The notes: generated by a model from the sequence alone, not told the origin. A stretch of 9,914 nucleotides of DNA from JANMMJ01 sp964543235 (GCA_964543235.1 CAZIXE010000098.1:1-9914), one strand, 5' to 3'; counted from the stretch's first letter, positions 1-7,205 are shown. Numbers and translations are program-made.

Positions 1-1375
1 CTAGTATGCCTTTGCCCTCAGCGGCGAGACTGCGGATCAGTTGGATGATTTCAGACTTGCTGCCGATGTCGATACCGGCGGTGGGTTCATCCAGAATGAT
101 GATGTCAGGGTTTGATGCCAGCCACTTTCCCAGCACCACCTTCTGCTGATTGCCACCTGACAAGGTTTGAACTGCCGCGTCGTGGCCACTTGTCTTGATC
201 ATCAACTGCTTGATCTTGTCGGTGGCCAGCGTCTTCTGATCCGCAGCGGAAATCCACCCAACCCGGCTGATGCGGGGCAGGACCGCAAGGGCCAAGTTGT
301 CCGAAACGCTGTGCGCAATGATGGCACCCTGCCGCAGGCGGTCTTCAGGAATAAGGGCGATCCCCTTCGCAATTGCTTTTTCCGGGCTGGTCAGATCAGT
401 GGCAACACCATGTAGCTCCACTGTTCCATGGACAATGGGATCGATGCCGAAGAGGAGCCGCGCGATGGCGCTGCGGCCACTGCCAAGGAGGCCCGCAATG
501 CCGAGAACCTCGCCCGCATGAAGCTTGAACGAGAGGTTTTTTGGCTTGTTGTGGCCGGAGACATCTTTGAGTTCCAGCAGCACTTCTGGCCGCCTAGACG
601 ACTTTCGTTCGATGCCATCGAGACCCTTTGATGATCTGCCGACGATGTGCTGGATGATGGATGCCAGGTTCAATTCAGAGAGCGGCGCCGTAATGACGTG
701 GCGTCCATCGCGCAGAATGGTGGCGCGGTCGGCAATGCGCATGATCTCATCCATGCGATGGGAGACATAGATGATTGCAACGCCTTCGGACTTGAGTTTA
801 CGCAGGAACGCAAATAGCCGTTCCACATCGTGCGCGGACAGCGCGGTGCTTGGCTCATCAAGAATCAGAATGCGCGCTTTCTTGGAAAGCGCCTTGACGA
901 TTTCTGTGAGCTGCCGCTGACCTGCACCAAGGTCACCAGCCAGGGCATCGGGATCAATGTCAACATCCAGGCTCTTGAACTGAGCGCGTGCCTGCCGCCG
1001 GGCCTCGCTGTCGTTGATCAGACCGAATGCGCCCTTGAACTCGTTGTTGAGGAAGATGTTTTCAGCGACGGTCAGCGTAGGCACCAAGCTCATCTCCTGG
1101 AAAATCATGGCGATGCCTGCTTCCTTGGATTCCTGCGGTGTGTGGGCCGTCAGCGCCTTGCCATTCACTTCAATGCTGCCGGATGTTGGTGCATGGACGC
1201 CGCGCAGAATTTTCAGAACCGTGCTTTTGCCAGCGCCATTTCCCCCCAAAAGCGCGTGAATTTCGCCTGGTCTCACTTCAAGGTGGACGTCCGTCAACGC
1301 CTGCACGCCACCGAAGGACTTTGAAACGCCCTCCAGTCGCACAGCGGGAACGGTGGCGTGGTCGGCTTCCGTCAT
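1..1375 (-). CDS. Sugar ABC transporter, RbsA-type tandem ATPase (3' end beyond window)
   Basis: This is the energising subunit of a carbohydrate ABC importer. It binds the cytoplasmic side of a permease that is not in the window. I read 458 codons open from the ATG to the left edge; RbsA/XylG/MglA proteins are about 500 residues, so roughly the last 40-50 are missing. Two nucleotide-binding domains are visible. Domain 1 has Walker A GGNGAGKST (44-52), a degenerate signature LGAGQ (149-153), Walker B ILILDEP (169-175) and the H-loop SHR (205-207). Domain 2 has the degenerate Walker A GLLGSGRS (295-302) usual in this family, signature LSGGNQQK (405-412) and Walker B IIILDEPTAGID (425-436). AGGTGG at 1383-1388 lies 7 nt before the ATG. 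The start shares one base with the upstream dehydrogenase stop (TGATG), so the two are translationally coupled. Family is certain; the sugar is unknown. Confidence 0.95.
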   Translation of the reverse strand, partial: MTEADHATVPAVRLEGVSKSFGGVQALTDVHLEVRPGEIHALLGGNGAGKSTVLKILRGVHAPTSGSIEVNGKALTAHTPQESKEAGIAMIFQEMSLVPTLTVAENIFLNNEFKGAFGLINDSEARRQARAQFKSLDVDIDPDALAGDLGAGQRQLTEIVKALSKKARILILDEPSTALSAHDVERLFAFLRKLKSEGVAIIYVSHRMDEIMRIADRATILRDGRHVITAPLSELNLASIIQHIVGRSSKGLDGIERKSSRRPEVLLELKDVSGHNKPKNLSFKLHAGEVLGIAGLLGSGRSAIARLLFGIDPIVHGTVELHGVATDLTSPEKAIAKGIALIPEDRLRQGAIIAHSVSDNLALAVLPRISRVGWISAADQKTLATDKIKQLMIKTSGHDAAVQTLSGGNQQKVVLGKWLASNPDIIILDEPTAGIDIGSKSEIIQLIRSLAAEGKGIL

Positions 1376-2544
1376 CAGTTGCCCACCTGAACCCACCGCT
1401 CTGTTTCGCCCGACTTCAAGATGGCATCGGCAATCAGCGAAACGCGATAACCATCTTCGAAACTTGGCGACGGCTGTTTGCCCGTGACGATGGCGTTGAA
1501 GAAATCATAGCATTCAATGATCTTTGTTTCGCCATAACCGATGCCCAGTGCCGGTATGGGCCACAGGCCCTGGCCATAAGGGTGGTTGGGACCGGTGTAG
1601 ATCGTGCGGAAACCCCTCGTCTCCGGCGGATCGTCAGCAAACATCACCTGGATTTCATCCATGCGCTCATAATTGAAAGCAATGGAGCCTTTTGTGCCAT
1701 GAATCTCGAAGGTGAGGAAGTTGTTGCGGCCATAGGCGTTGCGAGTCGCTTCAATCGAACCAACAGCACCATTCTGGAATTTGACGAGTGTCATCATCTC
1801 ATCGTCGACATCAACTTTGGATTTTGGCCCAGCGCCGGATTTGTCTGATGCACCCAATTTATCCAGGCCACCCGCCTGAACGGGTCGCTCTTTGATGTAG
1901 GTGTGGACAATGGCATTTACGGCAGCGATTTCTCCAACCAGATAGCGCGCAAAATCCACAACATGGGTGCCAATGTCACCAACGGTGCCGGAACCGGCAA
2001 TGCTCTTCTGGAACCGCCAGGAGAGAGGACCATTTGGGTCTGCCGACCAGTCTTGCAAGTAAGTGCCCCGGAAGTTCAGGATTTTGCCAATCTTTCCTTC
2101 GTCAATCAGTTTCTTGGCAAGTGCCACCCCCGGCGTCCGGCGATAATTGAAGGCCACCATGTTTATGACGCCCGCTTCCCGTGCAGCTTCCGCCATTGTT
2201 TTGGCTTCAGCTCCCGTTCGCGCCAGTGGCTTCTCGCAGATCACGTGCTTGCCAGCCTTGAGAGCTGCAATGGCAATCTCCGCGTGGCTGTTGTTGGGTG
2301 TGACGATATCGACAACATCTATGTCAGCGCGAGCGATCACGGAAGGCCAGTCAGCGGAGGATGCTTCAAAGCCCAAACGTTTTGCTCCGTCGGCCGCGAG
2401 CTCAGCGGTGACATCAACCAGGACCTTGCGGACAGGAATGGCAGGTGCCGGCCAGAAAAACATCGGCATTGCCGCATAGGCAAGCGCATGGGCCTTGCCC
2501 ATGAATCCACCACCGATCATAGCAACATTCAAAGGTCGTGACAT
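1375..2544 (-). CDS. Gfo/Idh/MocA-family NAD(P)-dependent sugar dehydrogenase
   Basis: A cytoplasmic oxidoreductase of 389 residues that probably oxidises a hydroxyl of the imported sugar or cyclitol, or a derivative of it, using NAD(P)+. The N-terminal Rossmann fold starts at once with VAMIGGGFMGKAH (7-19). The family hallmark EKP with its catalytic lysine is at 104-106. The C-terminal domain carries GDIGTH (189-194), whose Asp190 and His194 match the catalytic Asp/His of the family. The frame opens further to a TTG at 2562, but I chose ATG 2544: AGG lies 9 nt upstream and the Rossmann strand begins at residue 6, whereas the TTG has no ribosome site. It sits between the binding-protein and ATPase genes, so its substrate should be related to the transported compound. 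Known relatives act on inositol, levoglucosan, glucose-fructose and 3-keto sugars; the sequence does not let me choose. Confidence 0.93.
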   Translation of the reverse strand: MSRPLNVAMIGGGFMGKAHALAYAAMPMFFWPAPAIPVRKVLVDVTAELAADGAKRLGFEASSADWPSVIARADIDVVDIVTPNNSHAEIAIAALKAGKHVICEKPLARTGAEAKTMAEAAREAGVINMVAFNYRRTPGVALAKKLIDEGKIGKILNFRGTYLQDWSADPNGPLSWRFQKSIAGSGTVGDIGTHVVDFARYLVGEIAAVNAIVHTYIKERPVQAGGLDKLGASDKSGAGPKSKVDVDDEMMTLVKFQNGAVGSIEATRNAYGRNNFLTFEIHGTKGSIAFNYERMDEIQVMFADDPPETRGFRTIYTGPNHPYGQGLWPIPALGIGYGETKIIECYDFFNAIVTGKQPSPSFEDGYRVSLIADAILKSGETERWVQVGN

Positions 2545-2573
2545 TTGTAGGTACCTGAACAAGAGAGACGCGA

Positions 2574-2608
2574 CTGCCCGGGCGCCGAGAGAGGCGACAC
2601 CCAGGCAG
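2574..2608 (-). promoter_or_regulatory. Intercistronic stem-loop after the binding-protein gene
   Basis: In the minus-strand transcript, CUGCCUGGG (2608-2600) pairs with CCCGGGCAG (2582-2574) over 9 bp. After a 3-nt bulge, CGCC (2596-2593) pairs with GGCG (2586-2583) around a 6-nt UCUCUC loop. One of the nine outer pairs is a G-U wobble only on the minus-strand RNA; on the plus strand it is a C-A mismatch, which supports action on the operon's mRNA. No U-run follows, so it is not a classic terminator. Similar hairpins after binding-protein genes (for example malE-malF) protect the upstream message and raise the amount of binding protein relative to later genes. That role is inferred here. Confidence 0.7.
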
Positions 2609-2620
2609 CCGCAGGGACGA

Positions 2621-3742
2621 TTACTTCATGGACGACTTGATCTTTTCCGTCGCTTCGACGCCGTAAATGTCCTTCCACATGTCCATCAGATTGTCCTTCG
2701 TGACAGGAGCAGCGGGCAGAGCGACATAAGCGGGTGCAGTTTTGCCCAACAGGGCATAGGCAGCGAGCCGCGCTTCAATGATGCCGGCCTCACGCGGCCG
2801 CTGAGAGGCAATGCCCTTAACCATGCCACCCTTGGCCATTTCGATGGCGACATTTTCACCCAGGTCCATGGTTACAATGGCGAGATCCGTGCGGCCCGCT
2901 GCGCGCGCAGCTGCCATGACACCTTCGGCAGGCACATCCCATACGGCCCAGATTGCCTTGGTCTCTGGATATGCCGTCAGAATGGCGCCGGCAGCTTTTT
3001 CTGCATCGCCCGCAAAGTCAGGCCCGCCAATGCCCTGCTCATCCACAATCTTGATGTCCGGATAATTGTCGGCGATGGCCTTCTTGAAACCTTCATAGCG
3101 CTGGCGTGTCACAAAGAAGTCTGCGGCATGGAATACGATGCCGACCTTCCCTTTGCCACCCAGTGCCTTGGCCATCAAGTGACCGGCGGCAACACCATTG
3201 CCGTAGTTATCGGCTGAAACGGTGCTGACATAGTCTGTCCCTGCTTTGAAATTGGCGGGAATGTTGTCCATGAAAACCAGCTTGGCTCCCGCAGCGCCGG
3301 CCGCCTTGTAGGCGCCCGCTGTTGCAACGCCATCGACGGGAATTGACACGATGATGCTGGGCTTCTGGGCCATGACGGTTTCGATGTCCGCCACCTGCTT
3401 TTCGGGCTTGAAGCCCGCGTCGGTAACAGCAATGACATTGATGCCGAGATTGGCAAATTCGGTCTTGAGGCCTTCTTCCTGGGCCTTCGACCAGTCGTTG
3501 CCACCATAGTGGAACACCAGAGCCGCGGTCGCATTCATGGCCTTGACCTTGGCAATCTCATCTTCGCTCAGGGTAATGCCGGCAGCAGCCGTTGGGTCTT
3601 CGCCATTGGGGCCTTTGCTCAAGACGTTCTTGACCAGATCGGCCAGGGCTGCATCGGGATCAACGGCCCATGCAGGCATGGCCAGGCTGCCCATCAGGGC
3701 CACGATTGCCACGGTAGACTTCAGAAAATTGCGCTTGTTCAT
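2621..3742 (-). CDS. Periplasmic sugar-binding protein (Peripla_BP_4 / RbsB type)
   Basis: The secreted ligand-binding component (373 residues) of the importer whose ATPase lies two genes downstream. A typical signal peptide is visible: a KR-rich start, a hydrophobic core at about residues 9-21 and an AWA-V cleavage site near residue 26. The mature protein has about 45 residues (including GPNGE, 44-48) before the type I fold starts at ATAALVFHYGGNDW (71-84). Likely pocket residues by analogy with RbsB are Asp83-Trp84, Asp159-Asn160, Asp208-Phe-Phe, Arg213/Arg215, Trp268-Asp269, Asp293 and Gln314. There are no cysteines. The start is firm, with AGGAGG at 3749-3754, 6 nt before the ATG. It follows the isomerase gene by 21 bp and precedes the dehydrogenase by 76 bp that hold a stem-loop. 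A signal-less paralogue lies at 6192-7205. Ligand unknown. Confidence 0.95.
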   Translation of the reverse strand: MNKRNFLKSTVAIVALMGSLAMPAWAVDPDAALADLVKNVLSKGPNGEDPTAAAGITLSEDEIAKVKAMNATAALVFHYGGNDWSKAQEEGLKTEFANLGINVIAVTDAGFKPEKQVADIETVMAQKPSIIVSIPVDGVATAGAYKAAGAAGAKLVFMDNIPANFKAGTDYVSTVSADNYGNGVAAGHLMAKALGGKGKVGIVFHAADFFVTRQRYEGFKKAIADNYPDIKIVDEQGIGGPDFAGDAEKAAGAILTAYPETKAIWAVWDVPAEGVMAAARAAGRTDLAIVTMDLGENVAIEMAKGGMVKGIASQRPREAGIIEARLAAYALLGKTAPAYVALPAAPVTKDNLMDMWKDIYGVEATEKIKSSMK

Positions 3743-3763
3743 GTGTTTCCTCCTGTGAAGTGA

Positions 3764-4582
3764 CTAAGATAGTTGTTTGCGCAGGTAGTTCATGCTCAAG
3801 GCCGCACCCTGCTTCGGGTCTGGCCATGAATCGAGTTCGGTCGTGATCCAGCCTTGGTATCTGATGTCTCTCAGCGTACTGACGATATCGTCCATTCTGA
3901 GCGTGCCGCGGTCCAGCGGCATGAAGGCGAATGGATTCTTCTGCCAGCCCTTGAGGTGGACATAGGAGATGCGGGATTTGTGCTCGCGGATCATTGCGGG
4001 CACGTCACCGCCGGCGGCCGCGAGGTGAGCCGTGTCGGGGCAGAAGTGAATCGAGGTTTCCTTGAAGACCTTGCTGACCTCTCTTGGACCCTCAACAATG
4101 GTTGTGAGATGCGGGTGGTAATGTGCCTGCAGGCCCATCTTCTTCGCAATGCGCACAACCTTTTCGAGCGCGGCGCCAAGCAGTTTGATGTCATCACGCT
4201 TGGTTCCGGAAGCGCGCTTGGCACCTCCACCAACGACAAAATGTTCGGCACCCATCTCGGCGGCCGCTGCGGCTGCTCGCTCAATGCGCTTCAGTTCTTC
4301 GCCAAGAATATCCGCAAAGATGAAATTTGCGCCTGAGTAGGCCGCGAGGAATTTGACGCCGGCACTGCCGCAAGTCTTGCGCAGGCGGCCGAAGTTGCCT
4401 TCGTAATCCAGCAGGTTGCCGTCGAAGAGCTCCACGCCCTCGTAGCCGCAGGCACCGATATCAGCGATCGCCCGCTCCATGTCAGCAAAGGTTCTGTAGG
4501 TGAGTTGGTTGATCGAGGTGACACCAGCCGCATTGCCACCAAGACTGCCCCAGCAATTGGCGTGATACGCCAGCTTCCACAT
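3764..4582 (-). CDS. Sugar phosphate isomerase/epimerase-like TIM-barrel protein
   Basis: A 272-residue cytoplasmic protein of the xylose-isomerase-like / AP-endonuclease-2 TIM-barrel superfamily, the first gene of the operon. Visible active-site elements are GVELFDGN (Glu51), HYHPHLTTIVEG (His154/156/158, Glu164), FCPDTAHLAAAGGD (Asp183, His186), YVHLKGW (His209, Lys211) and TTELD (Glu249, Asp251). This is the usual pattern of a divalent-metal site binding a sugar or keto-sugar. The start is unambiguous: a full AGGAGGTGA ribosome site at 4586-4594 stands just before the ATG. Relatives next to Gfo/Idh/MocA dehydrogenases include inosose dehydratases (IolE) and enzymes of 3-keto-sugar breakdown, so it may act on the dehydrogenase product. 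Isomerase, epimerase, lyase or dehydratase activity cannot be told apart from sequence alone. Confidence 0.9.
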   Translation of the reverse strand: MWKLAYHANCWGSLGGNAAGVTSINQLTYRTFADMERAIADIGACGYEGVELFDGNLLDYEGNFGRLRKTCGSAGVKFLAAYSGANFIFADILGEELKRIERAAAAAAEMGAEHFVVGGGAKRASGTKRDDIKLLGAALEKVVRIAKKMGLQAHYHPHLTTIVEGPREVSKVFKETSIHFCPDTAHLAAAGGDVPAMIREHKSRISYVHLKGWQKNPFAFMPLDRGTLRMDDIVSTLRDIRYQGWITTELDSWPDPKQGAALSMNYLRKQLS

Positions 4583-4639
4583 GTCTCACCTCCTATCGCA
4601 ACGCCGATCTTCATACTGGGCTTATATTGATTTTTGCAG

Positions 4640-4668
4640 TTGTTAATTCTATTTTCAGCATATGTCAA
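4640..4668 (-). promoter_or_regulatory. Probable promoter of the sugar operon
   Basis: On the minus strand a perfect -35 TTGACA (4668-4663) is followed by a 17-bp spacer and a weak -10 TAACAA (4645-4640). Transcription would start near 4633, leaving a leader of about 50 nt with the strong ribosome site of the isomerase gene. Candidate regulator sites lie just upstream of the -35 (4672-4684) and at the expected start point (4632-4639). Confidence 0.5.
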
Positions 4669-4671
4669 TCA

Positions 4672-4728
4672 GTTTTCTGCAAAAGATGATTCTTTGAGCC
4701 TTTCCTTGAACTTTGTTTTGTAGAAAAC
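4672..4728. repeat. Inverted pair of TTTTGYAGAAAAC sites (candidate ROK operators)
   Basis: TTTTGCAGAAAAC on the minus strand (4684-4672) and TTTTGTAGAAAAC on the plus strand (4716-4728) match at 12 of 13 positions. Each is itself close to palindromic (TTTT-N4-AAAA). Their centres are 43 bp apart, about four helical turns. A third partial copy, TTTTGCAG, is at 4632-4639 on the plus strand, about 41 bp from the first. One copy abuts the -35 of the sugar operon and the other overlaps the region expected to hold the -35 of the regulator gene. Binding by the adjacent ROK protein is inference; such AT-rich arms fit what is known of NagC/Mlc-type sites only loosely. Confidence 0.45.
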
Positions 4729-4747
4729 GCTCCGAAAATTGGATAAT
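4718..4747 (+). promoter_or_regulatory. Possible promoter of the ROK regulator gene
   Basis: A good -10 GATAAT (4742-4747) lies 32 bp before the chosen start codon. The best -35 is a poor TTGTAG (4718-4723) with an 18-bp spacer. It overlaps the TTTTGTAGAAAAC site, which would fit autoregulation. The weak -35 keeps confidence low. Confidence 0.35.
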
Positions 4748-4778
4748 CTTGCGACTCGCCACATGAAAGGCGGTGTGT

Positions 4779-6164
4779 ATGGATGCGGATGAGATGGATG
4801 GGCTGGACAACGACTTTCTGAGTCTTGGCACGTTGGGCGAGGAGCGTGTTGATACCGAACAGCAGAGTCTTGCCTCGGTCCTCAACCTGGTGCGCCGCGA
4901 AGAAGCATCTACGCGCCTTGAAATTGAACGCATTTCCGGGCTTGGGCGCGCCATCGTCAATGACCGCATTGCCTCGCTTGCACGGCTTGGCCTTGTCGAT
5001 GAGCAGGAACTTGGCCAACCCAAAGGCGGCCGGGCGCCACGCAGCATTCGCTTCATTGAAACCGCCGCCCTGCTGCTGATTGCCCATTTGGATCAGGGCA
5101 AAATTTCGGTCGCGCTGTCTGACCTCGGCGGCAACCTCATTTTTGAGCACCACGAGGCATCAGATGCCATCGCCGACCACAAGTCCGTGATGGCGCGCGT
5201 CTCGTCACTGTTTGACTGGGCCCTGGATCAGCATCGCAAGGGCCGCAAGGTCTGGGGCGTGGGCATCTCTGTTGAAGGCCCAGTTGAGCAGATGCCGGAT
5301 TCGCCCTTTTCCTCGCCAAGGCTGCATTTCTTGCCGACCTGGGATGACTGCAGATTTGTCGAGGGTTTGATCGCACGTTACGGAGCGCCGGTCTGGGTGC
5401 GAAACGCAACGCAGATGACAACCCTGGGAGAGCTTCGCACCGGAAGCGGACGCGGCGCGCGAGACATGCTGTTTGTGGACCTCGGCAAGGAAATCACCGC
5501 CGGCATTGTCTGCGATGGAAGACTCTATCGAGGGGCGCAGGGTGGTGCGGGCCTGATCGGCCATATCGCCACGGGACCCGAAAACACGGTTGTTTGCAAA
5601 TGCGGCAATGTTGGCTGCCTTGAGGCCGTGGCAGGCGCTGACGCCATTGGCAGACAGGCCACACGGGCCGCCCAGGACGGCAAGAGTATGGCCCTTGCCA
5701 CCCTGCTGGAGACAAACGGCTCACTCGGTCCTTCTGACGTGGCCACGGCCGCCATCCTAGGCGACACATTTTCCGCGGAGCTCCTTTCGCGCAGCGGCAA
5801 TCATATTGGAACGACCATCGCGGCACTTTGCAATGCCTTCAACCCATCGGTTGTCGTGCTTGGCGGCCCCTGGGCGCAGCAGAGTGATATTCTCCTGGCC
5901 TCCATACGCGAAGCCATCTATCGCCGCTGCCATCCCCTCGCCTCGCGCGATCTAAAGATTCTCCGTTCGCAGAAGAGCGCATCGGCAACACTATCAGGCC
6001 TGGCCCTGACCATTGTCGATGAACTGTTTGCGCCCTATCCTTTGGCACGCTGGGTCAAACAGGCATCACCGTTGAAGCACGAAAGAGTTGCAGAGATGAT
6101 TTCACGCGTCAGCAAGTCAGAACCAGATTACCGCAACAGGCCTTTTTTCCGGGCAGTTTCATGA
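4779..6164 (+). CDS. ROK-family transcriptional regulator
   Basis: A DNA-binding repressor (461 residues) with an N-terminal winged helix and a C-terminal sugar-kinase-like ROK domain. The helix-turn-helix lies at about 33-72 (LASVLNLV to LARLGLV), with a PKGGRAP wing at 81-87. The ROK domain starts near 100 and carries the zinc site His262, Cys273, Cys275, Cys280 in H-x10-CKCGNVGC. Where ROK kinases have Asn-Asp before the LGE helix, this protein has Asn209-Ala210, so it is probably not a kinase. It has about 28 residues before the HTH and a C-terminal tail, so it is longer than the usual 400 or so. I chose ATG 4779, with AAAGG 8 nt upstream; a GTG at 4773 is too close to that site. Being divergent from the sugar operon, it is the likely repressor of that operon and of itself, released by the sugar or a metabolite. 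Confidence 0.93.
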   Translation: MDADEMDGLDNDFLSLGTLGEERVDTEQQSLASVLNLVRREEASTRLEIERISGLGRAIVNDRIASLARLGLVDEQELGQPKGGRAPRSIRFIETAALLLIAHLDQGKISVALSDLGGNLIFEHHEASDAIADHKSVMARVSSLFDWALDQHRKGRKVWGVGISVEGPVEQMPDSPFSSPRLHFLPTWDDCRFVEGLIARYGAPVWVRNATQMTTLGELRTGSGRGARDMLFVDLGKEITAGIVCDGRLYRGAQGGAGLIGHIATGPENTVVCKCGNVGCLEAVAGADAIGRQATRAAQDGKSMALATLLETNGSLGPSDVATAAILGDTFSAELLSRSGNHIGTTIAALCNAFNPSVVVLGGPWAQQSDILLASIREAIYRRCHPLASRDLKILRSQKSASATLSGLALTIVDELFAPYPLARWVKQASPLKHERVAEMISRVSKSEPDYRNRPFFRAVS

Positions 6165-6174
6165 GGAGCGCTTC

Positions 6175-6216
6175 ATGATGCAGGAACTCATGTGGCTCGA
6201 ACTCACGTGCCAATAA
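6175..6216 (+). other. 13-codon reading frame behind a strong ribosome site
   Basis: GAGGAG (6163-6168), overlapping the ROK stop codon, is ideally placed 6 nt before ATG ATG at 6175. That frame encodes only MMQELMWLELTCQ and stops at TAA 6214-6216. It overlaps the start of the next gene, which is read in another frame. It may be a coupling leader peptide, or the displaced start of the next gene after a one-base indel. No independent function is visible. Confidence 0.4.
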
Positions 6217-7205
6217 CTGGTCTTGGCCCGCGCGGGGAGAATGCGGCCTCGCCCTTGCTGCTGCGGGTATCCGATGCAGACGCAGATGCAATTGCCAAGC
6301 GCCGTTTCCGCGTCGCCGTTGTGCTGCACACTTCGGGCAGCGACTGGGCCCGTCAGTTGCTGGCTGGAATTTCCTCCGCCCTCGGTCAGCATCAGGCCGC
6401 CATCATGGAACTTGTCGATTGTGGATTCAGCGCACAGGAGCAGGTCAAGACTTTCTGTCGCCTCGCCGATTCCAATGTTGACGCCGTCATTAGCATCCCA
6501 ATTGGGAACCAGGATGTTGCCGAAGCACACAAGCGCATCCAGAAGGCCGGAAAAAAGCTGATCTTGCTCGACAACGCGCCCACCGGTCTGTCGCCCGGCA
6601 CGGATTATGTGTCTGTGGTGTCTGCAGACAATTTTGGCCTTGGCGAAATGGCTGCACAGTTGCTGGCACCCCATCTGCCGCCCGACCGGCCCGTGGGTAT
6701 GCTCGCTTTTGGCGTAGATTTCTTTGCGACGCATGAGCGGGAAATCGCCTTTGCCAAATGGATGGCGAAGAATCGTTCCCATGTGACGGTCGTGCAGGAC
6801 AAATTCCAGTCTCTTAAAGATGTGCGCACGGTGACCGAATGCATGTTGAGCAAACACCCTGATCTCGGCGGCCTGTTCATTGTGTGGGATGAGCCCGCAA
6901 TGATTGCAGTGGATGTACTCAATTGCGCTGGATCCAGTATTGCCGTCACCACAGTTGACCTTGGTAACGCAGCGGCTATCAACCTTTTTACGGGCGGGAG
7001 CATCAAGGGCATTGCGGCGCAGAAACCCTATGATCAGGGAAAGGCCGCTGCGATCGTTGCGTTGCTTGCACTCCTCGGCCACGAGGTTCCGTCATGGGTG
7101 GCGTTGCCGGGGCTTGCCGTTGCGCCCGAGAACGTCATCCAATCCTACCAGTCAATCTGGCATGCCCCTGCTCCCGATGCGCTGCTCAAAGGCCAACGCA
7201 TTTGA
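6192..7205 (+). CDS. Signal-less sugar-binding-protein paralogue, probably cytoplasmic
   Basis: A 337-residue type I periplasmic-binding fold that aligns with the binding protein at 2621-3742 almost end to end. From GPRGE (12-16) to GTDYVSVVSADN (136-147) the offset is a constant 32 residues; later TVDLG (254-258) and IKGIAAQKP (271-279) still match. Pocket positions are retained (Asp51-Trp52, Asp127-Asn128, Asp176-Phe-Phe, Arg183, Trp232-Asp233, Asp256, Gln277). It has no signal peptide and no HTH, and it has four cysteines (77, 89, 217, 245) where the secreted protein has none, so I infer it stays in the cytoplasm. The start is uncertain: GTG 6192 has AGGA 6 nt upstream, while the better GAGGAG serves another frame. 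It follows the ROK gene by 27 bp in the same frame. A sensor or co-regulator role is inference. Confidence 0.85.
   Translation: MARTHVPITGLGPRGENAASPLLLRVSDADADAIAKRRFRVAVVLHTSGSDWARQLLAGISSALGQHQAAIMELVDCGFSAQEQVKTFCRLADSNVDAVISIPIGNQDVAEAHKRIQKAGKKLILLDNAPTGLSPGTDYVSVVSADNFGLGEMAAQLLAPHLPPDRPVGMLAFGVDFFATHEREIAFAKWMAKNRSHVTVVQDKFQSLKDVRTVTECMLSKHPDLGGLFIVWDEPAMIAVDVLNCAGSSIAVTTVDLGNAAAINLFTGGSIKGIAAQKPYDQGKAAAIVALLALLGHEVPSWVALPGLAVAPENVIQSYQSIWHAPAPDALLKGQRI

Noticed and set aside
2545..2562. Upstream TTG start for the dehydrogenase, adding six residues
   Set aside because: There is no ribosome site before it, while ATG 2544 has AGG at 9 nt and starts directly before the Rossmann strand.
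4763..4792. Nine-codon upstream frame (MKGGVYGCG) overlapping the ROK start
   Set aside because: No ribosome site precedes its ATG and nothing about its residues suggests an attenuator; it is probably chance.
6159..7082. 307-codon minus-strand open frame
   Set aside because: It is the antisense shadow of the signal-less binding protein, whose homology to the secreted protein fixes the coding strand.
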